Position numbers and translations under genes: made by a program. From an uncultured Hungatella sp. (GTDB lineage: Bacteria; Bacillota; Clostridia; Lachnospirales; Lachnospiraceae), in NCBI GenBank assembly GCA_910588325.1, contig CAJUPP010000013.1, positions 1 through 63,021 of the forward strand: a stretch of DNA of 63,021 nt, in the 5' to 3' direction. The first letter of the stretch is position 1. Each line of letters opens with the position of its first letter. This document shows, piece after piece, positions 53,414-62,324 of the stretch. Under the pieces are notes generated by a model that saw only the letters and a list, made by a program, of their open reading frames with translations, was not told where the DNA came from and did no database searches.

Positions 53414-55387
53414 ATGAAAAGCATTCGACAAAAAATCACCCTATGCCTGATGGCAACCGTCCTGATTGCTCTGGTCGCAGTCGGAACATCCAGCATCGCC
53501 CTGAATTACAGAAGCACCGTCGCCACGGTGGATCAGATGATGAGCGAGACTGCCGTACTGGCAGCAGAGCGCATCGAACAGGAACTGACCGCCTACAAAA
53601 ACGTAGCCATGGACACGGGCTGTATTCCACAGCTGTCCGATGATACGGTGTCTGTGGAAGAGAAGCAGGCAATCATCGACGAACGCGTCAGTATGCATGG
53701 TTTTCAGCGCGGAAACATCATTGGAATGGACGGCTACAGCATTTTTGACGGAAAAGACTACTCGGATCGGGAATATGTGAAACAGGCCATGGCAGGAAAT
53801 GTCTATGTATCCGAACCGTTAATCAGTAAAATCACCGGAGAATTGTCTATTATGGTAGCAGCGCCTCTCTATGCTGACGGGGTTCATGGCTCTTCCATCG
53901 CAGGCGTGGTCTATTTCGTTCCTCCGGAAACCTTCTTAAATAATATTGTTTCTTCTATCAAGGTCGCCCAAAGCAGCCAGGCCTACATGATTAACCAAGA
54001 AGGAGACACCATCGCTGACATCACATTGGACACCATCACTACTCAGAACATCGAGAGGGAGGCTCAAAGCGACTCTTCTTTAAAAGAACTGGCCAAATTA
54101 CATAAGAACATGCGCCAGGGTTCCAGCGGTTTCGGAAGTTTCCAAAGTTCTGACGGCCCTCGTTTTATGGCCTATGCCCCGGTAAACGGCACAGACGGCT
54201 GGAGTGTTGCGGTCACTGCTCTGAAATCAGAATATCTGGCCGATACATATTTTGCCATAGTTATTAATCTGCTTGTAATTACCGCCTCCATTTTAGTGTC
54301 TATCGTCGTGGCTCTGAAGCTGTCCGGCAATATCAGCGCACCTATGCAGGCCTGTGCCAAACGAATGAAGCTGTTAGTAGAGGGCGACTTAAAATCTCCG
54401 GTTCCCCAGGTCAGGGGACATGACGAGACAGCAGAGCTGACACGCTCTACTGCCGATATGGTACAAGGTTTGAATATTATCATCAATGATATCAGCTACC
54501 TGTTAAATGAGATGGCAAACCAGAATTTTGACATCCAGTCCTCTCATCGGGATTCCTATGTGGGTGAGTTCCAAAGTATCCTTCTGTCCATGCGCAATCT
54601 GAAGGTTGAGTTAAGCAATACCATCCGGCAGATCGATACATCCTCAGGCCAGGTATCTTCTGCCAGCGGCCAGGTATCCACCGGTGCTCAGAATCTCAGC
54701 CAGGGCTCCATCTCTCAGGCCAGCGCCGTGGAAGAACTGGCGGCTACTATCAATGAAATTTCCGAAAGCGCGAAAAAGACAGCCGGTGCTGCCGAAGAGG
54801 CCGGTCAGTCTGTCAACCAGGCGGGTGCTCAGCTGGGAATCAGTATGGAGTATGTGAAGGATTTAAACCATGCCATGGAAAAGATATCCACCTCTTCCGA
54901 AGAGATTTCCAAGATTATTGCTACAATCGAGAGCATTGCTTTCCAGACCAACATTCTGGCCTTAAATGCTGCCGTAGAGGCTGCCAGGGCGGGCTCTTCC
55001 GGTAAAGGCTTCGCAGTGGTTGCCGATGAGGTCCGCAACCTTGCCTCCAAGTCCGAAGAAGCCTCCAAGGCTACCAAGGAACTGATTGAAAGCTCCATCG
55101 CCTCTGTCAACGAGGGGAGCCGGGCGGTGAATAAAGTCACCGAGTCCCTGGAACGCACCAGTGCCATCGCCGGAAACGTAACGACGCAGATGAATATTGT
55201 GGTGGACGCCGTAGAAAATCAAAATATAGCCATCACCCAGATCACAGAAGGTGTTGACCAGATATCTTCCGTGGTACAGACCAACAGCGCCACCGCCCAG
55301 GAAAGCGCCGCCGCCAGCGAGGAGCTTTCCGCCGAGGCCGCAAGTCTGAAACGGCTGGTGGACGGTTTCACTCTTGCCAGGAATTAA
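53414..55387 (+). CDS. Methyl-accepting chemotaxis protein
   Basis: 657 residues. Membrane helix 1 at about 7-28, an extracellular Cache-type sensor to about 275 (IGMDGYSIFDGKDYSDREYV, SIMVAAPLYADG), helix 2 at 279-300, HAMP near 300-355, then a coiled-coil signalling domain with the CheA/CheW-binding tip ESIAFQTNILALNAAVEAAR near 505-525 and KGFAVVADEVRNLA. It senses a small ligand outside and signals to the flagellar motor. RBS AGGAGG. Ligand unknown; no other chemotaxis genes nearby. Confidence 0.95.
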   Translation: MKSIRQKITLCLMATVLIALVAVGTSSIALNYRSTVATVDQMMSETAVLAAERIEQELTAYKNVAMDTGCIPQLSDDTVSVEEKQAIIDERVSMHGFQRGNIIGMDGYSIFDGKDYSDREYVKQAMAGNVYVSEPLISKITGELSIMVAAPLYADGVHGSSIAGVVYFVPPETFLNNIVSSIKVAQSSQAYMINQEGDTIADITLDTITTQNIEREAQSDSSLKELAKLHKNMRQGSSGFGSFQSSDGPRFMAYAPVNGTDGWSVAVTALKSEYLADTYFAIVINLLVITASILVSIVVALKLSGNISAPMQACAKRMKLLVEGDLKSPVPQVRGHDETAELTRSTADMVQGLNIIINDISYLLNEMANQNFDIQSSHRDSYVGEFQSILLSMRNLKVELSNTIRQIDTSSGQVSSASGQVSTGAQNLSQGSISQASAVEELAATINEISESAKKTAGAAEEAGQSVNQAGAQLGISMEYVKDLNHAMEKISTSSEEISKIIATIESIAFQTNILALNAAVEAARAGSSGKGFAVVADEVRNLASKSEEASKATKELIESSIASVNEGSRAVNKVTESLERTSAIAGNVTTQMNIVVDAVENQNIAITQITEGVDQISSVVQTNSATAQESAAASEELSAEAASLKRLVDGFTLARN

Positions 55388-55438
55388 GCTGTATCTTGTT
55401 GTGATATTCTGCCGGCCTTTTGCTGAAAGCATAAGAAA

Positions 55439-55475
55439 ACCGCCGTATGGGATTTTTGTTTCCCATAACGGCGGT
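55439..55475 (-). terminator. Strong hairpin terminator between convergent units
   Basis: CCGCCGTTATGGGA and TCCCATACGGCGG pair with one bulge; on the minus strand the stem is followed by TTTTCTTAT. It sits 50 bp after the chemotaxis gene (plus strand) and may work in both directions. Confidence 0.7.
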
Positions 55476-55489
55476 CAGCGCAGCTAAAT

Positions 55490-55636
55490 CTATTCCTGCA
55501 ATCCATCCCCCAGATTCCCAAAATTAGTGATGTACTCTGCTTCTGTCACGCAGGTTGGCAAATAATTTATGGCTCCGTTGCATTCTTTAGTCCCTGTCCG
55601 CAGGCACAAAGCAGAATTTACTTTGTTTTCGGCAGT
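55490..55636 (-). other. Possible C-terminal tail of a degraded minus-strand gene
   Basis: A 48-codon frame without a start codon, preceded by a stop, reads ALCLRTGTKECNGAIN, then LPTCVTEAEYITNFGNLGDG and ends just 15 bp before the terminator at 55439-55475. It looks like protein and ends properly before a terminator, but I do not recognise the family and it may be chance. Confidence 0.25.
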
Positions 55637-55697
55637 TCAGAACATCTGACTACATCGTATGCAACCAAAAGAATGTCTGACTTTCCATGCTCCACGA

Positions 55698-56876
55698 TTA
55701 TGCGCCATCCGGTCTTTGTCCATTATGCGCTTTCCACTGACACTCCATAAGTTTCATGTCAGTAAACACGGCCTTGAATGATGAATCCTCCGGACTGCAG
55801 GCATAAATCCCAAACTTGATTTTACCCGCTCCTTCCGACATATGACAAATTCTCATCTGCTTGAATCGGATGCCATCCGTAGAACACTCAATACAATAAT
55901 CATCCTCACGTCTGCTGAAACGATACCACATGGTTTTAATATCAGTACTGATTTCAGTTGTTGCCCAGTCAGAATAGCCCTTGTTCGTCACCACGCTTCC
56001 AAGATGCTGGAACTTATCATTTTCATATTCGACTGAACCTTTCAGCCAGTTTTCGCTGTCAAGATACATAACAACTCCACACTGGTCAAAACGGTGATAG
56101 CTTTCAGTAAAATCCGTCTTTACAACAAAGGAGAAAAATTTCTCTTCCGTCTCCATCTGCAGCACAGGCGCATTATCATTGCGAAAATGATAGTATGTCC
56201 TCTGCCATAAGTCCGTCCCCGGCTGCGTTATAATTTCTACCCTGTCATTGGTTACAGTATAATCTTTCGGTTCTCTTATCCATTTAAAATCCTTTACATT
56301 CATATTCTCTGTTCTCCAAAGATATTCTAAAAAACAACCTTTTTCATGGGAATAAATAACCCCAACTGCCTGCAAATACGCATAAATAATGGTAGTTCCC
56401 ACGAATTTCATCCCCCGCTTCTTCAAATCCTTGGAGATTCTATCAGAAAGCTCTGAACGCGAAACTCCTGTTTCATAGATCACCTTTCCGTCTGTCCAGT
56501 GCCAGAGATAATTGGAAAAGCTTTGAAACTCCCTCTGAATATCGCGGAATATTTTTGCATTGCCTACTGCTGCCTGTATCTTCCTCTTATTACGGATAAT
56601 CTTTGGATTTTCCTGCAGTTTTTCTAAACGTTCCTGGTCATACTCACATACCTTTTCCAGGTCAAAGTCATCAAATGCCTTCTTAAAATCCGCTCTCTTA
56701 TTCAGGACACATTCCCAGGACAAACCTGCCTGAAATCCTTCCAACACCAACATTTCAAACAGCTTCCGGTCATCATATACAGGAACTCCCCACTCTTCAT
56801 CATGATATCGAAGATACTTCTCGTTTTTAGGATTCGCCCACCAGCATCTTACCTTTCCGTCTTCCCATTCCATCAT
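55698..56876 (-). CDS. tag: DNA-3-methyladenine glycosylase I fused to a DUF1349 domain
   Basis: 392 residues, twice the usual length of Tag. Residues 1-190 are complete Tag: RCWWANPKNEKYLRYHDEEW with zinc Cys and His, FEMLVLEGFQAGLSW with the catalytic Glu, and VIYSHEKGCFLEY with the other His and Cys. From about 196 (MNVKDFKWIREPKDYTVTND) a DUF1349 beta-sandwich begins, ending GIYACSPEDSSFKAVFTDMK. Tag removes 3-methyladenine from DNA; DUF1349 domains are concanavalin-like, often carbohydrate-linked. The Met at the junction suggests fusion of two neighbouring genes. It overlaps ogt by four bases. Confidence 0.9.
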   Translation of the reverse strand: MMEWEDGKVRCWWANPKNEKYLRYHDEEWGVPVYDDRKLFEMLVLEGFQAGLSWECVLNKRADFKKAFDDFDLEKVCEYDQERLEKLQENPKIIRNKRKIQAAVGNAKIFRDIQREFQSFSNYLWHWTDGKVIYETGVSRSELSDRISKDLKKRGMKFVGTTIIYAYLQAVGVIYSHEKGCFLEYLWRTENMNVKDFKWIREPKDYTVTNDRVEIITQPGTDLWQRTYYHFRNDNAPVLQMETEEKFFSFVVKTDFTESYHRFDQCGVVMYLDSENWLKGSVEYENDKFQHLGSVVTNKGYSDWATTEISTDIKTMWYRFSRREDDYCIECSTDGIRFKQMRICHMSEGAGKIKFGIYACSPEDSSFKAVFTDMKLMECQWKAHNGQRPDGA

Positions 56877-57448
56877 TCAGCCTTTTTCCTTTTCAGCCTT
56901 CCTTTTTCCTCTCCATCCTCTGTCCCACACCCTTTAACATACCGTTCCATATTGACCCCTTCCAGGGTAAGAAGCTTCACCTTCTTATCAATTCCCCCTG
57001 CATACCCTGTCAGACTTCCACCAGCTCCCACCACCCTGTGGCACGGAATCACTATAGAAATCGGATTATGGCCTACCGCACCGCCTACAGCCTGAGCCGA
57101 CATACTTGAAAGCCCCCGGACAGACGCAATTTTCTCTGCAATTTTCCCATAGGTTGTCACCTTCCCATAAGGAATCTGGCATAGGACCTTCCAGACAGCT
57201 TTCTGAAACTCACTGCCTGTCGGCCCAAGAGCCAGCTCATCAATGGGCGGTTTTTCTCCTTTAAAATAACTGTCCAGCCACTTTCTTGTACACTGCAGAA
57301 CTGCCGTATCTGCCTCTTGTCTGGCTTCCTTTTCCAAAGAACCCAGAAAATACTTCTGTCCTTCCATCCAAATTCCTGCAAGCTTTTCTTCCCTTTCAGC
57401 CAACAAAAGTTTTCCTACGGGCGAATCATAATACACGGTATACAACAC
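56873..57448 (-). CDS. ogt: Methylated-DNA-protein cysteine methyltransferase
   Basis: 191 residues. The active site ISIVIPCHRVVGAGGSLTGY contains the acceptor Cys in PCHRV; FQKAVWKVLCQIPYGKVTTYG is the helix-turn-helix that binds DNA. It repairs O6-alkylguanine by suicide transfer. GTG is the likely start at 57448. It is transcribed with the alkylation-repair glycosylase downstream, forming a small alkylation-damage operon. A basic C-terminal tail of about 20 residues is not typical. Confidence 0.93.
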   Translation of the reverse strand: MLYTVYYDSPVGKLLLAEREEKLAGIWMEGQKYFLGSLEKEARQEADTAVLQCTRKWLDSYFKGEKPPIDELALGPTGSEFQKAVWKVLCQIPYGKVTTYGKIAEKIASVRGLSSMSAQAVGGAVGHNPISIVIPCHRVVGAGGSLTGYAGGIDKKVKLLTLEGVNMERYVKGCGTEDGEEKGRLKRKKAE

Positions 57449-57462
57449 AGCTTGTCACTCCC

Positions 57463-58959
57463 TTACCTTCCAAGCCGAATCACATGAAAGCTCTTATCCT
57501 TTAACACAGCCGTCAAGATACCGCCATCCAGTTTCACATCATTTCCGGTCTGCCAAACCACATCATCCGGATGCTCCTGTGTGTTGACGGCCTTCAAATC
57601 CTCATGTGTCAGCACAATATGTTCCTTCACCAGATATCCCTCAAACTGCCGGACATCCACAGAAAGTTCCATCTCCTCCGAAAGATCCTTATTCAACGCA
57701 AAAATCGTCAGAGTCTCTGCCTCCTCATCCATCAGGCACACGCTATCCACATAAGGAGCATCCCCATGGATGCTTTCATACACCGGAGCATCTACAACCG
57801 TATGAAGAACCGTTCCTCTTCCATATCTGCTGATTGCCTCAAAAGGATAATAAATCGTCTGCTTCCAGGCTCCTGTATCTGATGTCATAATCGGGGCAAT
57901 TACATTTACCAGCTGTGCCAGACAGGCAATCTTTACCCTGTCCGCATGGCGGAGCAATGTAATCATCATCCCGGCTACCAGAAGAGCATCCTCAAAATTA
58001 TACACATCCTCCAGCTGATGAGGCGTCCTGCACCATCTCTCCAGCTTCTTGTCCTGTTCATTGGAGTGGTACCACACATTCCACTCGTCAAAAGACAGAT
58101 TGATCGTCTTGCTCTTTCTCTTCTTTGCCTTCACCGCATCACAGATGGAAACCACTGAGGAAATAAAACGATCCATGGCAACAGTGCTTGCCAAAAAGTT
58201 TGGTGTATTGCCATCCCGATTTCCATAATACTGATGAAGGGACAGATAATCCGCCTCATCATAGCACTCAGACAAAACCGTATCTTCCCAAGTGCCGAAG
58301 GTATCCATATCGAGGGATGCGCTTCCGCAGGCTACCAGCTCAATACTCGGATCCACATATTTCATTACCCGGCCTGTCTCGGAAGCCAGCCGTCCGTATT
58401 CCTCTGCTGTCTTGTGGCTGATCTGCCATCTGCCGTCCATCTCATTGCCCAGGCACCACAGCTTAATGTCATGGGGATTCTCGTAGCCATGCTGTTTCCT
58501 CAAACTGCTATAATATCCGCCGTTTGCCACATTACAGTATTCTACAATGTTGCGGGCATCGTCCACACCTCTGGTTCCCAGATTTACCGCCATCATCACA
58601 GAAGTATCCGCTTTCTTCGCCCAGTCTGCAAATTCGTTGAGGCCAAACTGATTGCTTTCCACCACCTGCCAGGCCAGCTCCAGCTTCTCCGGCCGCTTCT
58701 CCTTTGGTCCGATGCCGTCCTCCCAATTGTAGCCGGACACAAAGTTGCCGCCTGGGTAACGTACAACCGGAACCCCCAGTTCCTTTACCAAATCAATCAC
58801 ATCTCTCCTAAACCCCTGCTCGTCTGCAGTCTTCTGTCCCGGCTGATAGATGCCTTCGTATACAGCCCTCCCCAAATGCTCGATAAAAGAACCATAGATA
58901 CGCTTATCCACCTTACTCACAATCATATGCTTATCAATATACAACTTTGTCTGTTTCAT
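57463..58959 (-). CDS. abfA: GH51 alpha-L-arabinofuranosidase
   Basis: 498 residues, usual length for bacterial GH51. RIYGSFIEHLGRAVYEGIY near 18-36, VRYPGGNFVSGYNWEDGIGP, the acid/base Glu in LWCLGNEMDGRWQ and the nucleophile Glu in LSFDEWNVWYH are all present. It has no signal peptide and so acts on imported arabino-oligosaccharides. It is divergent from an AraC-type activator with a good -10 (TATAAT near 58992) but a poor -35, as expected for an activated promoter. Confidence 0.95.
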   Translation of the reverse strand: MKQTKLYIDKHMIVSKVDKRIYGSFIEHLGRAVYEGIYQPGQKTADEQGFRRDVIDLVKELGVPVVRYPGGNFVSGYNWEDGIGPKEKRPEKLELAWQVVESNQFGLNEFADWAKKADTSVMMAVNLGTRGVDDARNIVEYCNVANGGYYSSLRKQHGYENPHDIKLWCLGNEMDGRWQISHKTAEEYGRLASETGRVMKYVDPSIELVACGSASLDMDTFGTWEDTVLSECYDEADYLSLHQYYGNRDGNTPNFLASTVAMDRFISSVVSICDAVKAKKRKSKTINLSFDEWNVWYHSNEQDKKLERWCRTPHQLEDVYNFEDALLVAGMMITLLRHADRVKIACLAQLVNVIAPIMTSDTGAWKQTIYYPFEAISRYGRGTVLHTVVDAPVYESIHGDAPYVDSVCLMDEEAETLTIFALNKDLSEEMELSVDVRQFEGYLVKEHIVLTHEDLKAVNTQEHPDDVVWQTGNDVKLDGGILTAVLKDKSFHVIRLGR

Positions 58960-59087
58960 CTTTACTGTTCCTCCTGGGATTGATGATCATATTATATCAT
59001 CTGGAACTGTGGTGAAAATGATATAAAGTCTTATACTATTGACTTTTCTTCCGGTTTTTAGTAGGCTGTCTTTATGAAAGAGGTGTT

Positions 59088-59882
59088 ATGATGATTACCA
59101 TTCCTTACTGCGGACATGACTTCCGCAATCCTGATAAAGACCGGATTTTCCGTCCTTCCGGCACCAATTCCTGGCTGTTCCTTCTGGTACTGTGCCCTAT
59201 GATATTTTATTTTCCTGATGGTAAAGAGATTCCGGCCGAAGCAGGCGCCTGTATTCTCTATACTCCCGGACATCCGCAGCACTACCAGGCCTCAGACGAA
59301 TTCTTAAACAGCTTTGTTCATTTTACCTGCGATGATTCTCTTCCGGATAACTATGGTCTTATAAAAAATAAAATTTTTTATCCGGACTGCGTAACAGAAC
59401 TAAACAATGTTTTAAAAATCATTCAGAGGGAATCTTTAAACCGCCTGGAGCATTTTGAAGAGATGGAAGATTTGCTGGTGCGCCAGCTTCTTCTTCATTT
59501 AAGCCGCTGCCACCCCCTGTCTCATCCAAGACAGCAGGGACGGTACTATCCGGAACTTTTCGTATTGAGGGAGAAGATGTTGGAACACTGCGAACGCCCA
59601 TGGAGCCTGGAACAGATATGCCGACAGGCCAACATTGGAAAAAGCCAGCTCTATCGCTACTACGAACAATATTTCCATGCCTCTCCCATGGACGAGCTTC
59701 TGGATGCCAGACTGGCCCGGGCAAAGTATCTTTTGGGCAATGACGCCATGACCATCAAACAGGTGGCTTATACTTCCGGCTTCCAAAATCTGTGCTATTT
59801 TAACCGATTTTTCAAAAACAAATGTGGCTGTACCCCTACGGAATTCCGGAGTCTGCACATAACAGGTAGCAGGACCGATTAG
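59088..59882 (+). CDS. AraC-family transcriptional regulator
   Basis: 264 residues. The N-terminal cupin sensor (RPSGTNSWLFLLVLCPMIFY, YTPGHPQHYQ) is followed by two helix-turn-helix motifs: SLEQICRQANIGKSQLYRYY and MTIKQVAYTSGFQNLCYFNR, the standard AraC pair. It likely senses arabinose or an arabinoside and activates the divergent abfA gene. RBS AAGAGGTG before ATGATG. Confidence 0.9.
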   Translation: MMITIPYCGHDFRNPDKDRIFRPSGTNSWLFLLVLCPMIFYFPDGKEIPAEAGACILYTPGHPQHYQASDEFLNSFVHFTCDDSLPDNYGLIKNKIFYPDCVTELNNVLKIIQRESLNRLEHFEEMEDLLVRQLLLHLSRCHPLSHPRQQGRYYPELFVLREKMLEHCERPWSLEQICRQANIGKSQLYRYYEQYFHASPMDELLDARLARAKYLLGNDAMTIKQVAYTSGFQNLCYFNRFFKNKCGCTPTEFRSLHITGSRTD

Positions 59883-60010
59883 ACCTGACTGCAGGTGGTC
59901 CTTCTCTCCATATGTCTCCGAAAAAATATTTTTTCTATCACATGAAGGCTCCTTTTGCTATATGATATAGTATACCGTTTGCAAAAGCAATCAAACAGAA
60001 AGGACGTCCT

Positions 60011-61012
60011 ATGTATATTGACAGAAATGGATTCTCTACAAATGATGTCCATGCGATGGAGACCTCGGATCCCGGATTTGCACCAATTTCTCCTGACACG
60101 CCTTCTTGGGGGCCGCCTCCAGGTTCTTCGGATCCTGGGTTTGCGCCGATTTCCCCTGATACGCCTTCCTGGGGGCCGCCTCCAGGTTCTTCGGATCCTG
60201 GGTTTGCACCGATCTCTCCTGATACGCCTTCCTGGGGACCGCCCAGCGGATCGGGAAGCGGCTCCGGCAGCAATTCCGGAAATAACACTGTTGTAATCTG
60301 GCCGGGACTAAGGCCCTGCTTCAACTGTTCTATGGGCTCTGGCGGATCTGGAAGTTCAGGCGGAAACTGTGCCAGCGTCCGTTTCCTTCATGCAGCAGTC
60401 AATCAGCCTGCAGTGAATATTACACTTGGAAACCGCACGGTCATTAATCATATGCAGTTTGGCAGCTTTACTCCTTATTATCGGGATTGCAGCAGCCAGA
60501 ATACCCTGGTGACAATCACCAACTCTCAGACAGGAGACATACTGTTCCGGAGATATCTTAACTTTGCCGGCCAGACATCCTATACGGTTTCCATTATTAA
60601 TGACGGATCCGGGATTTCTCTATTTACCCTTACGGATTCTCCGTGCAGACAGAGAAATTCAGGCTGTGTCCGGGTGGTAAACCTGTCTCCTAACAGCGGT
60701 CCTGTGGATGTCTTTCTGTCAGGCGTCGGACGTGTCTTCCAGAATGTCAGTCAGCTTGATGCCACCGACTACAGAACATTCCAGAGAGGTTCTTACCGGG
60801 CTTCTGTCTCCGAATCCTTGCCGTGCGCCAGCAACAGTTCCGTAATTATAGGCGATACCTATGTAGAATGCAACAATACCAAGATTGCCATTATGGATTC
60901 TTCTACCTTAAATATCATGGCCGGGGGAACTTATACATTATATATCATCGGCCTTGCCTATCAATTCCCTTCTCTACAGATTCTTACGATTGAAAATGAT
61001 GTGGCTTTTTAG
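60011..61012 (+). CDS. DUF4397-domain protein with N-terminal Pro-rich tandem repeats
   Basis: 333 residues, no signal peptide. Residues 19-81 are three nearly identical 21-residue repeats (SDPGFAPISPDTPSWGPP plus three variable residues), encoded by 63-bp direct repeats from 60065. A Gly/Ser linker and a Cys-containing segment (LRPCFNCSMGSGG) follow. Then come two DUF4397 beta-domains (SVRFLHAAVNQPAVNITLGN and SGCVRVVNLSPNSGPVDVFL). DUF4397 proteins are of unknown function and are common in spore-formers. Its neighbour is a spore-surface-type pair, so a spore coat role is possible. Repeat number may vary between strains. Confidence 0.8.
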   Translation: MYIDRNGFSTNDVHAMETSDPGFAPISPDTPSWGPPPGSSDPGFAPISPDTPSWGPPPGSSDPGFAPISPDTPSWGPPSGSGSGSGSNSGNNTVVIWPGLRPCFNCSMGSGGSGSSGGNCASVRFLHAAVNQPAVNITLGNRTVINHMQFGSFTPYYRDCSSQNTLVTITNSQTGDILFRRYLNFAGQTSYTVSIINDGSGISLFTLTDSPCRQRNSGCVRVVNLSPNSGPVDVFLSGVGRVFQNVSQLDATDYRTFQRGSYRASVSESLPCASNSSVIIGDTYVECNNTKIAIMDSSTLNIMAGGTYTLYIIGLAYQFPSLQILTIENDVAF

Positions 61013-61047
61013 ACAGAGCTTCTTTGACAGATTTCCTTTTTCGTTTT

Positions 61048-61069
61048 AGGCGCCGTGGCAGCGGCGCCT
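61048..61069. terminator. Short GC hairpin between convergent genes
   Basis: AGGCGCC and GGCGCCT form a 7-bp stem between the DUF4397 gene and the glycosyltransferase, preceded by a T-rich stretch; no strong U-tract follows on either strand. Confidence 0.35.
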
Positions 61070-61095
61070 GCTCTTTGGCTGGAAGAAATCCTCCA

Positions 61096-62187
61096 CTACT
61101 GCTCTTTTATTTTCTCTTTCATAATCTTTATATTTCTTTGGAATCTTTCATTATCAGGCTCTATAGCTAATGCATGTTCTTCCTCTTCCAATGCTTGAGC
61201 CAAACGCCCCGTATGATAAAATGCTATGGCTTTCAGATCATGAGGAAGGCTGCCCCAGGAAGCTGCCTCACAGATATATGTTTTCGGCCGATTGACGATC
61301 TGCAAGGCACAATCCGTAAAATAGAGTACGCCTTCCCATTGCTTTTCCTCATAGAGGGCATTTGCCAGATCCATGTATGGTTCTCTTAAATAAGGAGCTT
61401 GGACAATGGCTTTTAAATACCAATCCCGTGCCTGCTTCCTCTCTCCTTTCATCAGATAGGACTTTGCAATATAACGCATGGATGCCGCCCGCTCGTCTTC
61501 CCACTGAGCAGAGGGCATGGATAAATGCTTTTTTAAAGTACGAATACAGTCATCCCATCTCTGTTTGTACATATACTCTCTTCCCAGATAATGCATGTTT
61601 CTGTCATCCATGGGTTCTTCTTCCACAGACAATTCCAACAGCGGGAGATATTGGTCCCGGGATTTTGAGGAATCTGGAAAATGGTTCAGTTGTACTCCTT
61701 CTGCCGTCACGGTCTTTCCCGGCTGCCCCTGCCCTATCCAATTCAACACTTCATGAACCGGGTGAACCCACTGGTAATCATGGCGGCTGTGGGCTTTTTC
61801 TATCCAAAAAACCACACCTTCTCCGCCTTTTGGAGTAAAGCTCCAGGTATAACGATATCTTGCCCGGCTGGTGCCTTTATCTGTTTTCCAGGACTGCTCC
61901 AGGCCGGCTCTCCACCCTGGCTCAAACACTTCATCCAAATCCGTACACACACAGATATCTGCATCCTCCGGCACCAATTCCAGCGATTTATTGCGTGCTT
62001 TGTCAAAACGCCAGGGAATGATTTGCTCTTCAGCCACCTTTACCCCCAGCTCTCTTAACTTCTGTACCGTGCCGTCTTCCGAACCAGTATCCAATACCAC
62101 AATCTCATCTGCTTCCGCCATGGATTTTACCCATCTCTCAGCAAACGGTTTCTCATTTTTGCAGATTGCGTACACAACAACTTTCAT
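61096..62187 (-). CDS. GT2 glycosyltransferase with C-terminal TPR-like region, SgtA-like
   Basis: 363 residues. The GT-A domain shows VVVYAICKNEKPFAERWVKS, EIVVLDTGSEDGT and the metal-binding VCTDLDEVFEPGW. From about residue 195 helical TPR-type repeats follow (NMHYLGREYMYKQRWDDCI, PYMDLANALYEEKQWEG). This arrangement is that of enzymes that glycosylate proteins. It is read together with the collagen-like gene 138 bp upstream, as SgtA is with BclA3 in Clostridioides difficile, so the target is probably that spore-surface protein. Confidence 0.85.
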   Translation of the reverse strand: MKVVVYAICKNEKPFAERWVKSMAEADEIVVLDTGSEDGTVQKLRELGVKVAEEQIIPWRFDKARNKSLELVPEDADICVCTDLDEVFEPGWRAGLEQSWKTDKGTSRARYRYTWSFTPKGGEGVVFWIEKAHSRHDYQWVHPVHEVLNWIGQGQPGKTVTAEGVQLNHFPDSSKSRDQYLPLLELSVEEEPMDDRNMHYLGREYMYKQRWDDCIRTLKKHLSMPSAQWEDERAASMRYIAKSYLMKGERKQARDWYLKAIVQAPYLREPYMDLANALYEEKQWEGVLYFTDCALQIVNRPKTYICEAASWGSLPHDLKAIAFYHTGRLAQALEEEEHALAIEPDNERFQRNIKIMKEKIKEQ

Positions 62188-62282
62188 GACTCTCCTCCGT
62201 TTACCCGATTATCAGCTATATAAAAGCAGCTATATGACCTGTAAAGCTGCTATATCCATCTTTTCAACCGTTAGCCAAAGCC

Positions 62283-62303
62283 GCCGCACTTAAAACGTGC
62301 GGC
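62283..62303 (-). terminator. Hairpin after the collagen-like gene
   Basis: GCCGCAC and GTGCGGC form a perfect 7-bp stem with a seven-base loop, about 22 bp beyond the stop codon. The sequence is GC-rich without a long U-tract, so it may be a partial stop that lets some transcription reach the glycosyltransferase. Confidence 0.45.
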
Positions 62304-62324
62304 AGCCCCTTTTGATTCGTCTTT

